64,000 nt of DNA. Origin: Serripes groenlandicus (Eukaryota; Mollusca; Bivalvia; Cardiida; Cardiidae). Made by a program: the position numbers and the translations under genes. The DNA is taken from positions 97,053-161,052 of the forward strand of contig JASEVX010000368.1 of the NCBI GenBank assembly GCA_031761405.1. The letters run 5' to 3'. The number at the start of each line of letters is the position of its first letter. The first letter of the stretch is position 1. The notes below the pieces were generated by a model. It was not told the origin of the DNA. It did no database searches and saw only the letters and a list, made by a program, of their open reading frames with translations. Below are positions 10,646 through 20,180 of this stretch, piece by piece.

Positions 10646-10932
10646 TGAGCCGTTCGACGAGAAAACCAACAGTATGGTCTCTGTGTAATGTATCGACCAA
10701 GATTAGCATGCGCAGTCCGCACAGGCTAATCCGGGTCTACACATTCCGCCTCAGGGGGGAGGGGGGGGGGGGGGGAAGAGGGGATAAAGGTATAGAGTAA
10801 TGATTCCTGAAACTGAAAATCCACAGGAGGCGAAAAGTGTCTGTCTGGGTAAGCCGGGGGGGGGGGGGGGGCTGATCCGGGTCGATACTCCACGCAGAGC
10901 CCATACTGTTTGTTTTCTCGCGGGACGGCTCA
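10646..10932. mobile_element. family I palindrome (copy 2) with poly-G expansions
   Basis: TGAGCCGTTCGACGAGAAAA at the left and TTTTCTCGCGGGACGGCTCA at the right. Two G-tracts (about 10757-10778 and 10857-10870) have grown inside it. Its right end is 19 bp from the left breakpoint of the segmental duplication (10951). Confidence 0.85.
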
Positions 10933-10950
10933 TTTATAGAGTTAACTGAG

Positions 10951-11762
10951 GTCCGACTTTCAATGGACTTTGAACATTGAACCACTACCGCCATATTTGG
11001 ACTATCAATGGACTTTGAACATTGAACCGCTACCACCGTATTTGGACTATCAATGGACTTTGAACATTGAACCACTACCGCCATATTTGGACTATCAATG
11101 GACTTTGAACATTGAACCTCTACCGCCGTATTTGGACTATCAATGGACTTTGAGCATTGAACCGTTACCGCCGTATTTGGACTATCAATGGACTTTGAAC
11201 ATTGAACCTCTACCGCCGTATTTGGACTATCAATGGACTTTGAACATTGAACCGCTACCACCGTATTTGGACTATCAATGGACTTTGAACATTGAACCGC
11301 TACCACCGTATTTGGACTATCAATGGACTTTGAACATTGAACCTCTACCGCCGTATTTGGACTATCAATGGACTTTGAACATTGAACCGCTACCACCGTA
11401 TTTGGACTATCAATGGACTTTGAACATTGAACCGCTACCGCCGTATTTGGACTATCAATGGACTTTGAACATTGAACCGCTACCACCGTATTTGGACTAT
11501 CAATGGACTTTGAACATTGAACCGCTACCGCCGTATTTGGACTATCAATGGACTTTGAACATTGAACCTCTACCGTCGTATTTGGACTATCAATGGACTT
11601 TGAACATTGAACCGCTACCGCCGTATTTGGACTATCAATGGACTTTGAACATTGAACCGCTACCGTCGTATTTGGACTATCAATGGACTTTGAACATTGA
11701 ACCGCTACCGCCGTATTTGGACTATCAATGGACTTTGAACATTGAACCTCTACCGCCGTATT
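10951..11762. repeat. 45-bp tandem array, 18 copies, open in both directions
   Basis: Exact 45-bp period (for example GACTTTGAACATTGAACC at 11101 and 11146). Because 45 is a multiple of 3, one + frame reads through all copies as WTLNIEPLPPYLDYQ and one - frame as VVAVQCSKSIDSPNT-like units. Variation is nearly limited to C/T and A/G changes in the CCGCTACCACCG part. One further copy sits at 22955-22999, at the start of unit 2. I regard this as a minisatellite, not a gene. Confidence 0.92.
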
Positions 11763-11814
11763 TGCTTATCAAAAGTTTTTGTCTACAATTTTAAAAAGCT
11801 AATCGATTATTTTA

Positions 11815-12025
11815 CTACATCTCTGCAGCAGACAACTTTGATCTAGGCGAAAATGTCAGATATCTGAACAATGGAATGTTTAATTATTAATTAGAGTCGA
11901 ACCCATGTTTGAAAAAGGAGAGAGCAATTCTCATAAATAGCAATTTCTGCTTTTGCCACACTACTTTCAAACGTCATCTGCTGCAGTGGCGTCAGAAAGC
12001 GCATGTATGTTGGAAAGGGTTAACA
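11815..12025. mobile_element. family II palindromic element (copy)
   Basis: CTCTGCAGCAGACAACTTTG at the left and GTCATCTGCTGCAGTGGCGTC...TGTTGGAAAGGGTTAA at the right. The unit 2 counterpart at 23040-23185 has lost the central part. Confidence 0.7.
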
Positions 12026-12234
12026 AACGTAGGTTAGTGATCATTTAGCGGAAAAAATAACCGTCCCAAATATTCTCTAATGTATTGTTAATTATCACGA
12101 TGTGATATGGTCTGATATTCAAAGGGGCTAGATGGTTGTCTGTCTTATTGTTAATTTCTGACTCGTCGCTGTTTGTTTTTTGCGAGAGGGTTAATTATGA
12201 TATACATATTTTATATTTTGAATCTTGGTATTAT

Positions 12235-12464
12235 TTAACCCTTTCCCTCATATAGACGCTTTCTGACGCCTCTGCAGCAGACGGATTTTTGAAAATATGT
12301 CGACAAGAGGAGAAATTGCTCAAAACGAACAATTTCTCCTTTTGTCACCATGTTTTCAACTATATTCAATTTTTGTACTTTCTTTTAAAGGGAGTTTCCA
12401 TTTTTTTCGGGTATGTTTTTCAAAGTCGTCTGCTGCAGACGTATGTTATTTGGGAAAGGGTTAA
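12235..12464. mobile_element. family II palindromic element (well preserved)
   Basis: Starts TTAACCCTTTCCCTCATATA and ends GTTATTTGGGAAAGGGTTAA. Internal arms are CTGCAGCAGACGGATTTTTG and AAAGTCGTCTGCTGCAGACG. The central hairpin is AGGAGAAATTGCTC AAAAC GAACAATTTCTCCT. It has no ORF of note and is a MITE-like fold-back. Confidence 0.85.
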
Positions 12465-12676
12465 CTCTTTCAGCGCCACATGCAATATTGAGGTTTTTGT
12501 AAACAATACTGATTCAGGTGAGTCAGCTCGTAACGAGCTGTCTCACTTGAAATCAGCATTGTTTGCCTTTTAGTTATCAAAATAGTCCACAACTTTCATA
12601 AACTGAGAAATGGAAACATCCGATTTTTGAACATGGAAGATTCTATTTGAAACAATTTGGCGCTGAAAGCGTTAAC
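12460..12676. mobile_element. fold-back element, family III
   Basis: Terminal inverted repeats GTTAACTCTTTCAGCGCCA and its complement TGGCGCTGAAAGCGTTAAC (19 bp, one mismatch). The middle carries a second palindrome, GATTCAGGTGAGTCAGCTCG and CGAGCTGTCTCACTTGAAATC. The left end overlaps the right end of the family II element at the shared GGGTTAA. Another copy is at 35670-35875. Confidence 0.8.
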
Positions 12677-12703
12677 AAGATAATGTATTTGTAAAATCTG
12701 CAG

Positions 12704-12782
12704 GCTACCCTAGTGTGTGGTTCTGAAATGTGTACCCTAAACCAGAAATGCGACGAAGAAACAAACAGCTGCGTCTTTAAAG
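12704..12782 (+). CDS. exon 2: small Cys-rich module of the PAN-sushi gene (unit 1)
   Basis: A 79-nt exon bounded by acceptor CTGCAG (ending 12703) and donor GTAAGT (12783). It enters in phase 0, matching exon 1, and leaves with one extra base. It encodes ATLVCGSEMCTLNQKCDEET followed by NSCVFK. The four cysteines are spaced C-x4-C-x5-C-x6-C and resemble half of an EGF-like or EB-type module. An almost identical copy lies inverted at 24307-24385. The clean splice sites, phase agreement and conserved cysteines make it a real exon. The domain family is not certain. Confidence 0.75.
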
Positions 12783-12829
12783 GTAAGTCGAACCCGATAG
12801 GACCGTCAGTAACGTACAAGGGTGAGGAA

Positions 12830-13036
12830 TACGCCGTGACCTAGTGGTTAGCGTCGGGGATTTGGAGCCGGACGTCCTGGCTTCGATCCCCAGTCGCGGC
12901 GATGTGGTCATGGTTGAGTGCCCTTGGGCAATGGCACAGTTCCTAGCCTAGTACTGGTTTGTTTACCCGGGGATCATGAATAAGAGAACTGTCGCCGTGA
13001 TATAACTGAAATAATGTTGATTACGGCGAACCCCCT
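12830..13036 (+). mobile_element. tRNA-derived SINE (type B)
   Basis: Head: GTGACCTAGTGGTTAGCGTC (A box) and GGCTTCGATCCCC (B box). The body ends in AACTGTCGCCGTGATATAAC. It lies 47 bp downstream of the Cys-rich exon and is duplicated, inverted with the exon, at 24056-24262. Confidence 0.8.
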
Positions 13037-13204
13037 CCCCCCTACAAACAAAACAAACGACAAGCGTAACCAATAGATGGGTATTTTTACCCCGGCTTGG
13101 ACATAATCATGTTTTCTGATGGTTGTCAATATTCCTGTTTGTGATCTCAATACGGAGAGGCGATAAGACACGACCCGTCTGTAACATTTCGTTCATATGG
13201 CAAG

Positions 13205-13995
13205 CTGTTTTACTATTTATTCGTTTGAGAGATATCTCTATATTAATTGAGAGATATCTGGCTTTTTGAAAGATATCTCTTAATTAGAGAAATATTTCTC
13301 TAAGACAGAGATGTATCTCTTTATCTCATAGAGAGATATCTCTGTAGCTTAGAGAAATATCTCTCTATGTTAGAGATATATCACTAAATCTTACAGAGTT
13401 ATCTCTTAATTAAAGATAAAATGCACCTTCAGAGAGATATCTCTTTTCCTAAGAGAGATATCTAACTAATATAGAGATATATCTAACTAACAGAGAGTTG
13501 AAAATAGCGTAAGGATATCTAAATAACGTAGAGATGTCTTACTTACCGAGAGATATATCTTTAACTTAGAGAGATATCTAAATAACGTAGAGATATAGCT
13601 AACTTACCGATATATATCTCTTTACCTTAGAGAGATATCTAACAAACGTAGAGAGATGTCTTACTTACCGAGAGATGAAAATAAAGTAGAGAGATATCTA
13701 ACTTACCGAGAGCTGAAAAGAACGTAGAGAGATATTTAAATAACGCAGAGAGATATCTAACTTACCGAGAGTTGCAAAGAACGTAGAGAGATATCTAAAT
13801 AACGCAGAGAGATATCTAAATAACGTAGAGAGATATCTAACTTACCGAGAGTTGAAAAGAACGTAGAGAGATATCTAAGTCACGTAGAGAAATGTCTAAC
13901 TTACCGAGAGAGATGTCTAACTTACCGAGATATGTAGAGAGATATCTAAATTACGTATATATATATATATCTAACTAAGATCGTAGAGAGATATC
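13205..13995. repeat. AGAGATATCT-based palindromic minisatellite
   Basis: Irregular array built on AGAGATATCTCT, itself a perfect 12-bp palindrome. The second half adopts a longer unit, AACTTACCGAGAGTTGAAAA plus AACGTAGAGAGATATCT. Related tracts in unit 2 are split into 23700-23885 and 24885-25080, either side of the inverted exon segment. Confidence 0.9.
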
Positions 13996-14329
13996 AAAGT
14001 AACTGCATATTTATCGTAATGTTGGGAGGGATTAAATACAACTTAACAAATACAAAGAACTCTGGCAACAATGAAAGCAAAACAAGTAAAATTGGTGTAA
14101 TGGTGAATAAAACACTCAGAAAAAAACACGAATTAATAACGAGTGTCAAAACTGAAATGTAACCGATGTTTTACTCTTTGGTATATACAGAGACATCTAT
14201 TTAGGTCTCTGGTATATATTATTCATGAAACATAATTGTTCTACCGCGGGAAGGACCGATGAAGCGTCAACCTTTAGAGATAGTGAAACACATGAGATGA
14301 ACCGCGTGTCTCGCGAAATTCAGGCTTGT

Positions 14330-14542
14330 TTAACCGTTTTATCAAATGCAGACACTTTCTGACGCGTCTGCAGCAAACGACTTTTGAAAAAATTGTGACA
14401 AAAGGAGAAATTGATCAAAACGAGAATTGTTTTCAACTCTTTACGGTAATTATACTTTCATTTTAATAGAATTTCCATAACTGAAGTCTAGATGTTTTCA
14501 AAATCGTCTGCTGCAGATTTGTTGTATGTGGGAAAGGCTTAA
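14330..14542. mobile_element. family II palindromic element
   Basis: TTAACCGTTTTATCAAATGC at the left, GTCTGCTGCAGATTTGTTGT and GTGGGAAAGGCTTAA at the right. A second, more degraded copy follows directly (14543-14740). The unit 2 counterparts are 25470-25699 and 25700-25893. Confidence 0.8.
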
Positions 14543-14739
14543 TCGTTTTTCATATGCAGACGCGTTTTGACGCATGTACAACCGACAACTTTTGTAAACA
14601 TTGTGACAACAAAAAGAAAAGAATCTCATGCTGGGCAATTTCTCCAAATGCCACAAAGTTTTCAACTCGATTTAACAGTTATATTTTATTTATAAATATA
14701 GTTTCATATTTCTTTTAAAATTATATTTTTCAAAGTCCA

Positions 14740-14982
14740 GACGTGTTTATGTGGGAAAGTTATTATTCTATTATCTATTTCAGAATGTACTTCAATACAA
14801 ACGCCGTCTCTCGGGTCCATGACGTGTTTATGTGGAAAAGTTATTATTCTGTTATCTATTTCAGAATGTACTTCAATACAAACGCCGTCTCTCGGGTCCA
14901 TGACGTGTTTATGTTGGAAAGTTATTATTCTATTATCTATTTCAGAATGTACTTCAATACAAACGCCGTCTCTCGGGTCCAT
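14740..14982 (+). repeat. 81-bp triplication containing the sushi exon's splice acceptor
   Basis: Three tandem copies start with GACGTGTTTATGT at 14740, 14821 and 14902 (exact 81-bp period). Each carries the polypyrimidine tract and acceptor TTATCTATTTCAG and the first 35 bases of the sushi exon. Candidate exon starts are therefore 14784, 14865 and 14946. All three are in the same frame and no stop lies between them. Unit 2 has two copies (25894-26055). Confidence 0.93.
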
Positions 14983-15134
14983 CTTTGGTAATATCCTGTC
15001 CGTTGGCAGTAAACTGTCGTTTGTCTGTGAAGAGGGTTTCACCATCAAGTCGGGAACTAACTATCACGTGACGTTGACGTCAGAGTGCCTTGCTGACGGA
15101 AGATGGAGCTATGAAGAGTTTGAATGCGTTCCGA
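14946..15134 (+). CDS. exon 3: sushi/CCP domain of the PAN-sushi gene (unit 1)
   Basis: A 189-nt exon (phase 1 in, phase 1 out) bounded by TTTCAG and GTAATT. It codes for one sushi (complement control protein) domain with the four expected cysteines and the tryptophan: ECTSIQTP ... LSFVCEEGF ... SECLADGRWSYEEFEC. The start given is the most 3' of three tandem acceptors. Use of 14865 or 14784 would add 27 or 54 residues in frame, including a hydrophobic KVIILLSIS stretch. Sushi domains usually mediate binding in extracellular proteins. Copy in unit 2 at 26019-26207. Confidence 0.85.
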
Positions 15135-15169
15135 GTAATTATCAAAATTTGAACCGCATTAGGCATAAT

Positions 15170-15445
15170 TGAGCTGTCCCGCGAGAAAACCAACATTGTG
15201 GTCACTGCGTAATATAACGACACAGATCAGCCTAAGCATGCCGTGCAGGCTTACCCGGATATATTCTTTTCGCCTCCTGTTGATTTTCTGTTACGGGAAT
15301 CATTATTCTATACCTCTATTCCCCCCCCCCCCCCCCACGAGATCGAATGTGTCAGCACGGATCAGTCTGCGCGGACTGCGCAGGCAGATCTGGGTCGATA
15401 TATGACGTGGAAGCCATAATGGTGGTTTTCTCGCGGGACGGCTCA
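15170..15445. mobile_element. family I palindrome (copy 3)
   Basis: TGAGCTGTCCCGCGAGAAAA to TTTTCTCGCGGGACGGCTCA, beginning 36 bp after the sushi donor. It contains a C-tract at about 15321-15336. Its paralogue in unit 2 is 26243-26460, so the insertion predates the duplication. Confidence 0.88.
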
Positions 15446-15726
15446 ATATTGATTCTACCTGTATCCCCATTATTGCGAATTAAAGTAACTATGCACCAAA
15501 TACGTGGGACTCTTATATAAATAAAAAATATATGGTAGTAGTATAAGCGTCGCTTTAGCCCCTAAAAAGATGGCATAGTAGATCACCTACTTTGAGTAAT
15601 AGTGTACAACTTAAATAACTTTAAAAGAGTGGGCAATTTTTAAAAATGCACCTATATTTTATTCGTAATGATAACCCAAAATTGTTTTGAGATAATAAAG
15701 CGATAACAAGTTTTATTCTTTTTCAG

Positions 15727-16427
15727 CCACGTGTAAGGTTCGAAAACAAATGACGTCGACGTTATCATCTGGTCTGTTTGAATTTACCGACACAGAAACA
15801 AAGGAAAAAATAAATATTTTCTGTGATTTTGACAACGGTTATGGCCACACGTTCGTCTCCAAACAGGATTTCGGAAAACTCTCGAACCTCGCCGTCCATT
15901 ATACGAGGACTGATTACGTAATATTACGTCACATCCGCCGAGACAAAGTTCAGAACGAGACCAAGGTTGCCGTACTTCCGGCCTATAGCACACAGTACAA
16001 TGTAACACTTATGTTGAACAGTAGCGCGGATTTTTCATCACCGAGACAAAGGGATACAAATGGACCGTTTATATTGGTGGGCTTTGTTCCGAATAGGTTT
16101 GGACCGAAACAATCTACCATTCATGGATATGCGTGCAATGGCAAAGAGCTCAGTTACAACAACTGTGACGGCAATAATAACAATTACTTTGTCGTGTATT
16201 CCGGATCAAACAATAATAATTTAGACCAACATGCTTCCAAGTCAGACATCGCCTTTGGTTGGGCTACCTTGGGTATCTCAATAGCAGGCGAACGTGATTT
16301 GCCAGGAGCCTTTTTCGGTCTGTTTGAGATGGGTATGGGTGGCTGCGGCGCTTTTATATCGCAGGATAAAGAAAGGGGACAATCTACAGTTACAGGGGTT
16401 GCTGTCGGGATGAGGTTTGACCTCTGA
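15727..16427 (+). CDS. exon 4: unique C-terminal domain and stop of the PAN-sushi gene (unit 1)
   Basis: A 701-nt terminal exon after acceptor TTTTTCAG. It enters in phase 1 (A|CC gives Thr) and ends at TGA 16425-16427. It encodes about 233 residues I cannot assign to a family. The segment INIFCDFDNGYGHTFVSK is reminiscent of the start of fibrinogen-like or COLFI domains, but the rest does not follow. The C-terminus is Gly-rich (EMGMGGCGAF ... GMRFDL). There are five cysteines and N-glycosylation sites NVT and NSS, as expected of a secreted protein. An intact paralogous exon of the same length lies at 27342-28042. Confidence 0.82.
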
Positions 16428-16429
16428 AA

Positions 16430-17470
16430 TGGGTTTCTTTGTTCCTCTTATAAATTCAACTGTCGCATGATGACGAGGCATACTTAACAAGGTCAACATA
16501 CAATTCATTATACTACTAACAGTTCTACGTAAACCATGTTTCGAGTTCACCATGGGCTAAAAATGGATTCTAGTTATGAAACATATGTCATAAGTAATGG
16601 CCAAGTAGTATCGGACATTTTGGTCTGGTAACGAGCATTGTGGTTGTGGCCTAGTTGCGATAATTATGACCTAGATACGAACATTATGACCTAATAACGC
16701 CATTGCGGCATGATTTACACGTCATAGTAGAAAGTCTTATGTGTGTTAAATGTCATCATTGAATAATTCAGACACTTCTTGTTTAAATGTACTATTTATT
16801 ACAAAAAATATTTATTATATATGAAATTTACAAATATTGAGGTGGTTTTTTTATTACATTTTTACAACAATCTATTTTTTTTATTTGTGATGCATCAAGT
16901 CATATATGTATATTTTTATTCAATAATCTGTTTTAATTGTTGCAACATAACAGAGCTCTAGATAAGGGTGATTTTCATGTTATAAAATCATTATTTGACA
17001 TTTAAGTCATATGTTGTGGGTACTCAAAAGAATCGTCTCAGTGAGACGATCCTTTTAAGTACAACAACACAGGATTTAGTTGATTAAAAAGAGAAATATT
17101 GTGGGGGAAATACCTGTTCACTCCCTCTTATCTAATCCTCTGACATAATGACTTTGACAAATAATTAAGCTTTTTATTATTACGAACGATTGCTACAGAT
17201 TGTCTTCATAAAAACCATCTTTTACAAAATTACAAAAGAAAACATCTGAAATAATTCTACCTGCATGACTAATTAATCCATGGGATGACTTCAAATGAAC
17301 GCTGCTCCAGGAAAACCAAACTTAGCAGAATTATTATGTTATACGTGTAAAATATGAGCGGTGCACCATGCTTATCAAATTTGGCGTAATAATTACGCGT
17401 GTACATATAAAATGGTGTTCTAGGAAGACCTCGTACCATTGAACACTTAAAGGTCTGAGTATAACATTAA
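16430..17470. other. 3' flank of unit 1 copy with short repeat and fold-back
   Basis: 3' UTR/flank without a clear AATAAA. 16625-16700 holds four degenerate copies of a ~20-bp unit (CCTAGTTGCGATAATTATGA) that is expanded in unit 2 (28225-28455). A palindrome ACTCAAAAGAATCGTCTCA/GTGAGACGATCCTTTTAAGT sits at 17021-17060. The rest looks unique. Confidence 0.6.
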
Positions 17471-17473
17471 ACA

Positions 17474-17676
17474 AACCCATTTCCTCGCGCATATATTTGT
17501 GTACATGTTTGCAACAGACGTCTTTTGAAATAATTATGGCAAAATAAGAAAATACTAATTTATCCCTTTTTTATCAACATCTTCAACTATGTCCATTTAT
17601 AATAGTCTCATCAAGTTTGGCTACATGTTTTGGAAATCGTCTGCTGCAGACTTGTTTCATCTGGGAAGGCGTTTAA
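17474..17676. mobile_element. family II palindromic element
   Basis: Outer and inner arms are recognisable (TTTGCAACAGACGTCTTTTG and TGGAAATCGTCTGCTGCAGA, then CATCTGGGAAGGCGTTTAA). It is part of a ~1.4-kb stretch (about 17.08-18.47 kb) present only in unit 1. Confidence 0.65.
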
Positions 17677-17704
17677 CACTTTTTGAATTTAAAAATACAG
17701 TGGA

Positions 17705-18115
17705 CTCGCAATAACTAGAACGGGAACCATGAACTATTTCCGGTGATCACTTAATTTATGCTAACTAGAACGGGACCCATAAAATGCTTCCGGGGATCAC
17801 TTTATCTATGCTAACTAGAACGAGACCCATAAACCACTTCCGAGGATCACTTTATTTATGCTAACTAGAACGGGAACCATAAACTACTTCCAGTAATGAC
17901 TAAAATTATGATAACCAGAACGAGGCCCCTATTCCATTTCCGGTGATCACTTAATTAATGGTAGCTAGAACGGGACTCGTAAACTACATCCGGTGATCAC
18001 TTAATTTATGCTTACCAGAACGAGACCCATAAACCACTTCCGGTGATCAATTAATTTATGCTAACTAGAACGGGACCCATAAACTACTTTCAGTGATCAC
18101 TTAATTTATGCTAAC
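17705..18115. repeat. 50-bp tandem array, 8 copies (unit 1 only)
   Basis: The unit is GCTAACTAGAACGGGACCCA TAAACTACTTCCGGTGATCACTTAATTTAT with an exact 50-bp period. The phrase CTATAACTAGAACAGAACAATTGG near 18778 looks related. Not found in unit 2. Confidence 0.92.
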
Positions 18116-18216
18116 TTCATTTATGTTTCAACAGCATCGGTATTCATTCATACTGATGTATTTATCATGACAAAAAAGCCATTGTCATATCAAGAACACG
18201 GCACAATAGCAGTTCT

Positions 18217-18320
18217 CGATTCAATTCAATTTCTGTATTCAAGTATTAAGGCATCTTATACATTACCATTAACAAATAATAGAATAAGAATGACACAATT
18301 GAAATAAGTTAAATTACGGA
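18217..18320 (-). mobile_element. LINE 3' end, minus strand
   Basis: GATTCAATTCAATTTCTGTATTCAAGTATT is the reverse complement of the LINE tail at 3340-3425, including the matching AATTGTGTCATTC segment (here GAATGACACAATTG). No coding part remains. Confidence 0.6.
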
Positions 18321-18469
18321 AACAGTTTCGTAGAGAGATATTCGTATGAGCTATCAGACCTGCTGTTATAATGTTTCAAAATACTGATCCTTTCGAGGCA
18401 ATGGTTCAATTTAAACACTATATTACAATTGAAAGGCCACTGTATTGTATCATTCTTAAACACTATATT

Positions 18470-18735
18470 ACAATTATCCCATGTTCGAGTTATCGAGAGC
18501 CCACTGTAATGTATTGTATCATTCTTTAATAGTGTGTGTACAACTGAACCATGAAGTGACCATGCACATGTTTGAGTTATTGAAAGCCCCCTTTATTGTA
18601 TCCCTCTTTAATAGTGTGTGTACAACTGCACCATGGATTGACCATACACATGTGTGTGTTATTGAGAGCCCAATGTATTGTATTATTCTTTAATATTGTG
18701 TGCACAACTGCACCATTGAGTGACCATACGCATGT
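18470..18735. repeat. 82-bp array, about 4 copies (unit 1)
   Basis: The unit contains GTATCATTCTTTAATAGTGTGTGTACAACTGCACCATGGAGTGACCAT and CATGTTTGAGTTATTGAGAGCC. The same array in unit 2 (28845-31290) has about 30 copies. Confidence 0.9.
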
Positions 18736-18739
18736 TTGA

Positions 18740-19391
18740 AAAGCTTGTTTGTTCATTTTAACTTTTACAATAAAACGTCTATAACTAGAACAGAACAATT
18801 GGTTACTTATTTAAGCATTGCAAGTTGTGTGACCGTGTGAAACGCCTTTAATTCCTTGGTACAGACGCCATTTTAAAGCTTAGCAGTAGAAAACATTTGA
18901 ATACATTGTACATAGTCTCAATATGGTGACTGTTTGTGGCGAGTTATTTAAAAATCCTTCAAATCTAATGACGTGGATATGATTTGTGATGGGCAAAAAG
19001 ACAGACATACGGACAAACAGACACAACCAGCATGCACTAATTAAGTATTTAAGTCAAGTTATTTCCCAAACCTTCAGGCCGTTCAAGAGATATGAAACAT
19101 ATCTAATAAAAAGAACGAATTAAATACGTGTGACCCTGGCCTTCCTCGGAGTAGAAACATGCGCTTTGGGAAACATTTGTGGCGAGTTATTTCAAAATCA
19201 TTCAAGCAGTTAAAAAGTTACGGAGGAGACAAGAAATACAGCAATATGACGTTTGACCTCTAATTGTAACCTTAACCTTCATCTGAGCTGGCCGAAACAT
19301 GCGCTCTGCACATCGTCTCAATATGGTGAATGCTCGTGGCTAGTTATTTCAAAATCCTTGGTTCAAAAGTTTTTGGGAGGACATGATTTGT

Positions 19392-19423
<32 letters not shown>

Positions 19424-19460
19424 TACAGACACACAAAGAGTCATCCCAAGTAACACCAGT
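18740..19460. repeat. bivalve-type dispersed repeat (GTGGCGAGTTATTT family)
   Basis: Recurring phrases TTGTGGCGAGTTATTTCAAA, AATCCTTCAA, GACAGACAGACAGACAGACA and TGACCTTGACCTTC-like words, in the style of dispersed non-coding repeats of bivalve genomes. The unit 2 counterpart is 31305-32070. No ORF of substance. Confidence 0.6.
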
Positions 19461-19479
19461 TATATGAGGTGAAGGCATC

Positions 19480-19740
19480 ATCATCCCAGCGGTCTTGTAT
19501 TTTCATAAAATGTCGAGCCACAACAGCTCAATCGGCAACGACGAGAGCTTTCAATCCAGGGGTCCTGAGTACGATCTGCGACTTCACCATTCATTTTTGC
19601 AGTGATTGGCAAAAGTCATTTCGACTGGCGTCTTCCACCAATAGGTTAACTAGTTTATGTGAGAAGGTAATCTGTTGCCTTGAAAAGAATGCTATGTGGA
19701 GTACACAGTATAATCAAGATATTAATTGATTGATGGGCGT
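19480..19740 (+). mobile_element. tRNA-derived SINE (type C), unit 1
   Basis: Head ACAGCTCAATCGGCAACGACGAGAGC and GGGGTCCTGAGTACGATC, body GTGAGAAGGTAATCTGTTGCC and CTATGTGGAGTACAC, ending TTGATTGATGGGCGTTAAACG. The paralogue at 32110-32350 shows it predates the duplication. A third copy is at 35081-35300. Confidence 0.55.
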
Positions 19741-20180
19741 TAAACGTCCTTTGTTAACGATATTTCAGCTATACCACGGCGACCAGTCCAAATAGCGGGA
19801 GTTTTTTCCTTTTCTTGGGGTTGTACGAATATATGTGGAGCGGGAAAGATCTTGATGATATCTCATGGAGGCCCCAGGCTGCCCTGGATTTTTACTGTTC
19901 ACACAATCTTGAAAGAAGATTTTCGTGTAAATTATCAATGAATAGTGAATTTTGTTATAGTATCGTAACACTTGAGCAGAGATTATTGTAGGTATTTATA
20001 ACACACTTGTGGCCGTTGAAGATTCTGGTGAGGCTTTGAGGATGAACTGTCTCGTCCGAGTCTTCACTGTGAGCAGATGCATTCAGACAACTGGCTAGAC
20101 GTGACTTATTTATATTTGAGAGAAATGAATTCGCATGAGACATGCATAAGTCGTCAAAGGTGGAGGAGGATAAATCTCCA

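Noticed and set aside
14743..15048. Overlapping ORFs in other frames on both strands at the acceptor triplication
   Set aside because: They arise because the 81-bp repeat keeps all frames open. Only the frame continuing into the sushi domain is meaningful.
17701..18115. Regulatory cluster with GGTGATCACT palindromes
   Set aside because: The motif recurs only because it is part of the 50-bp tandem unit. No evidence of function.
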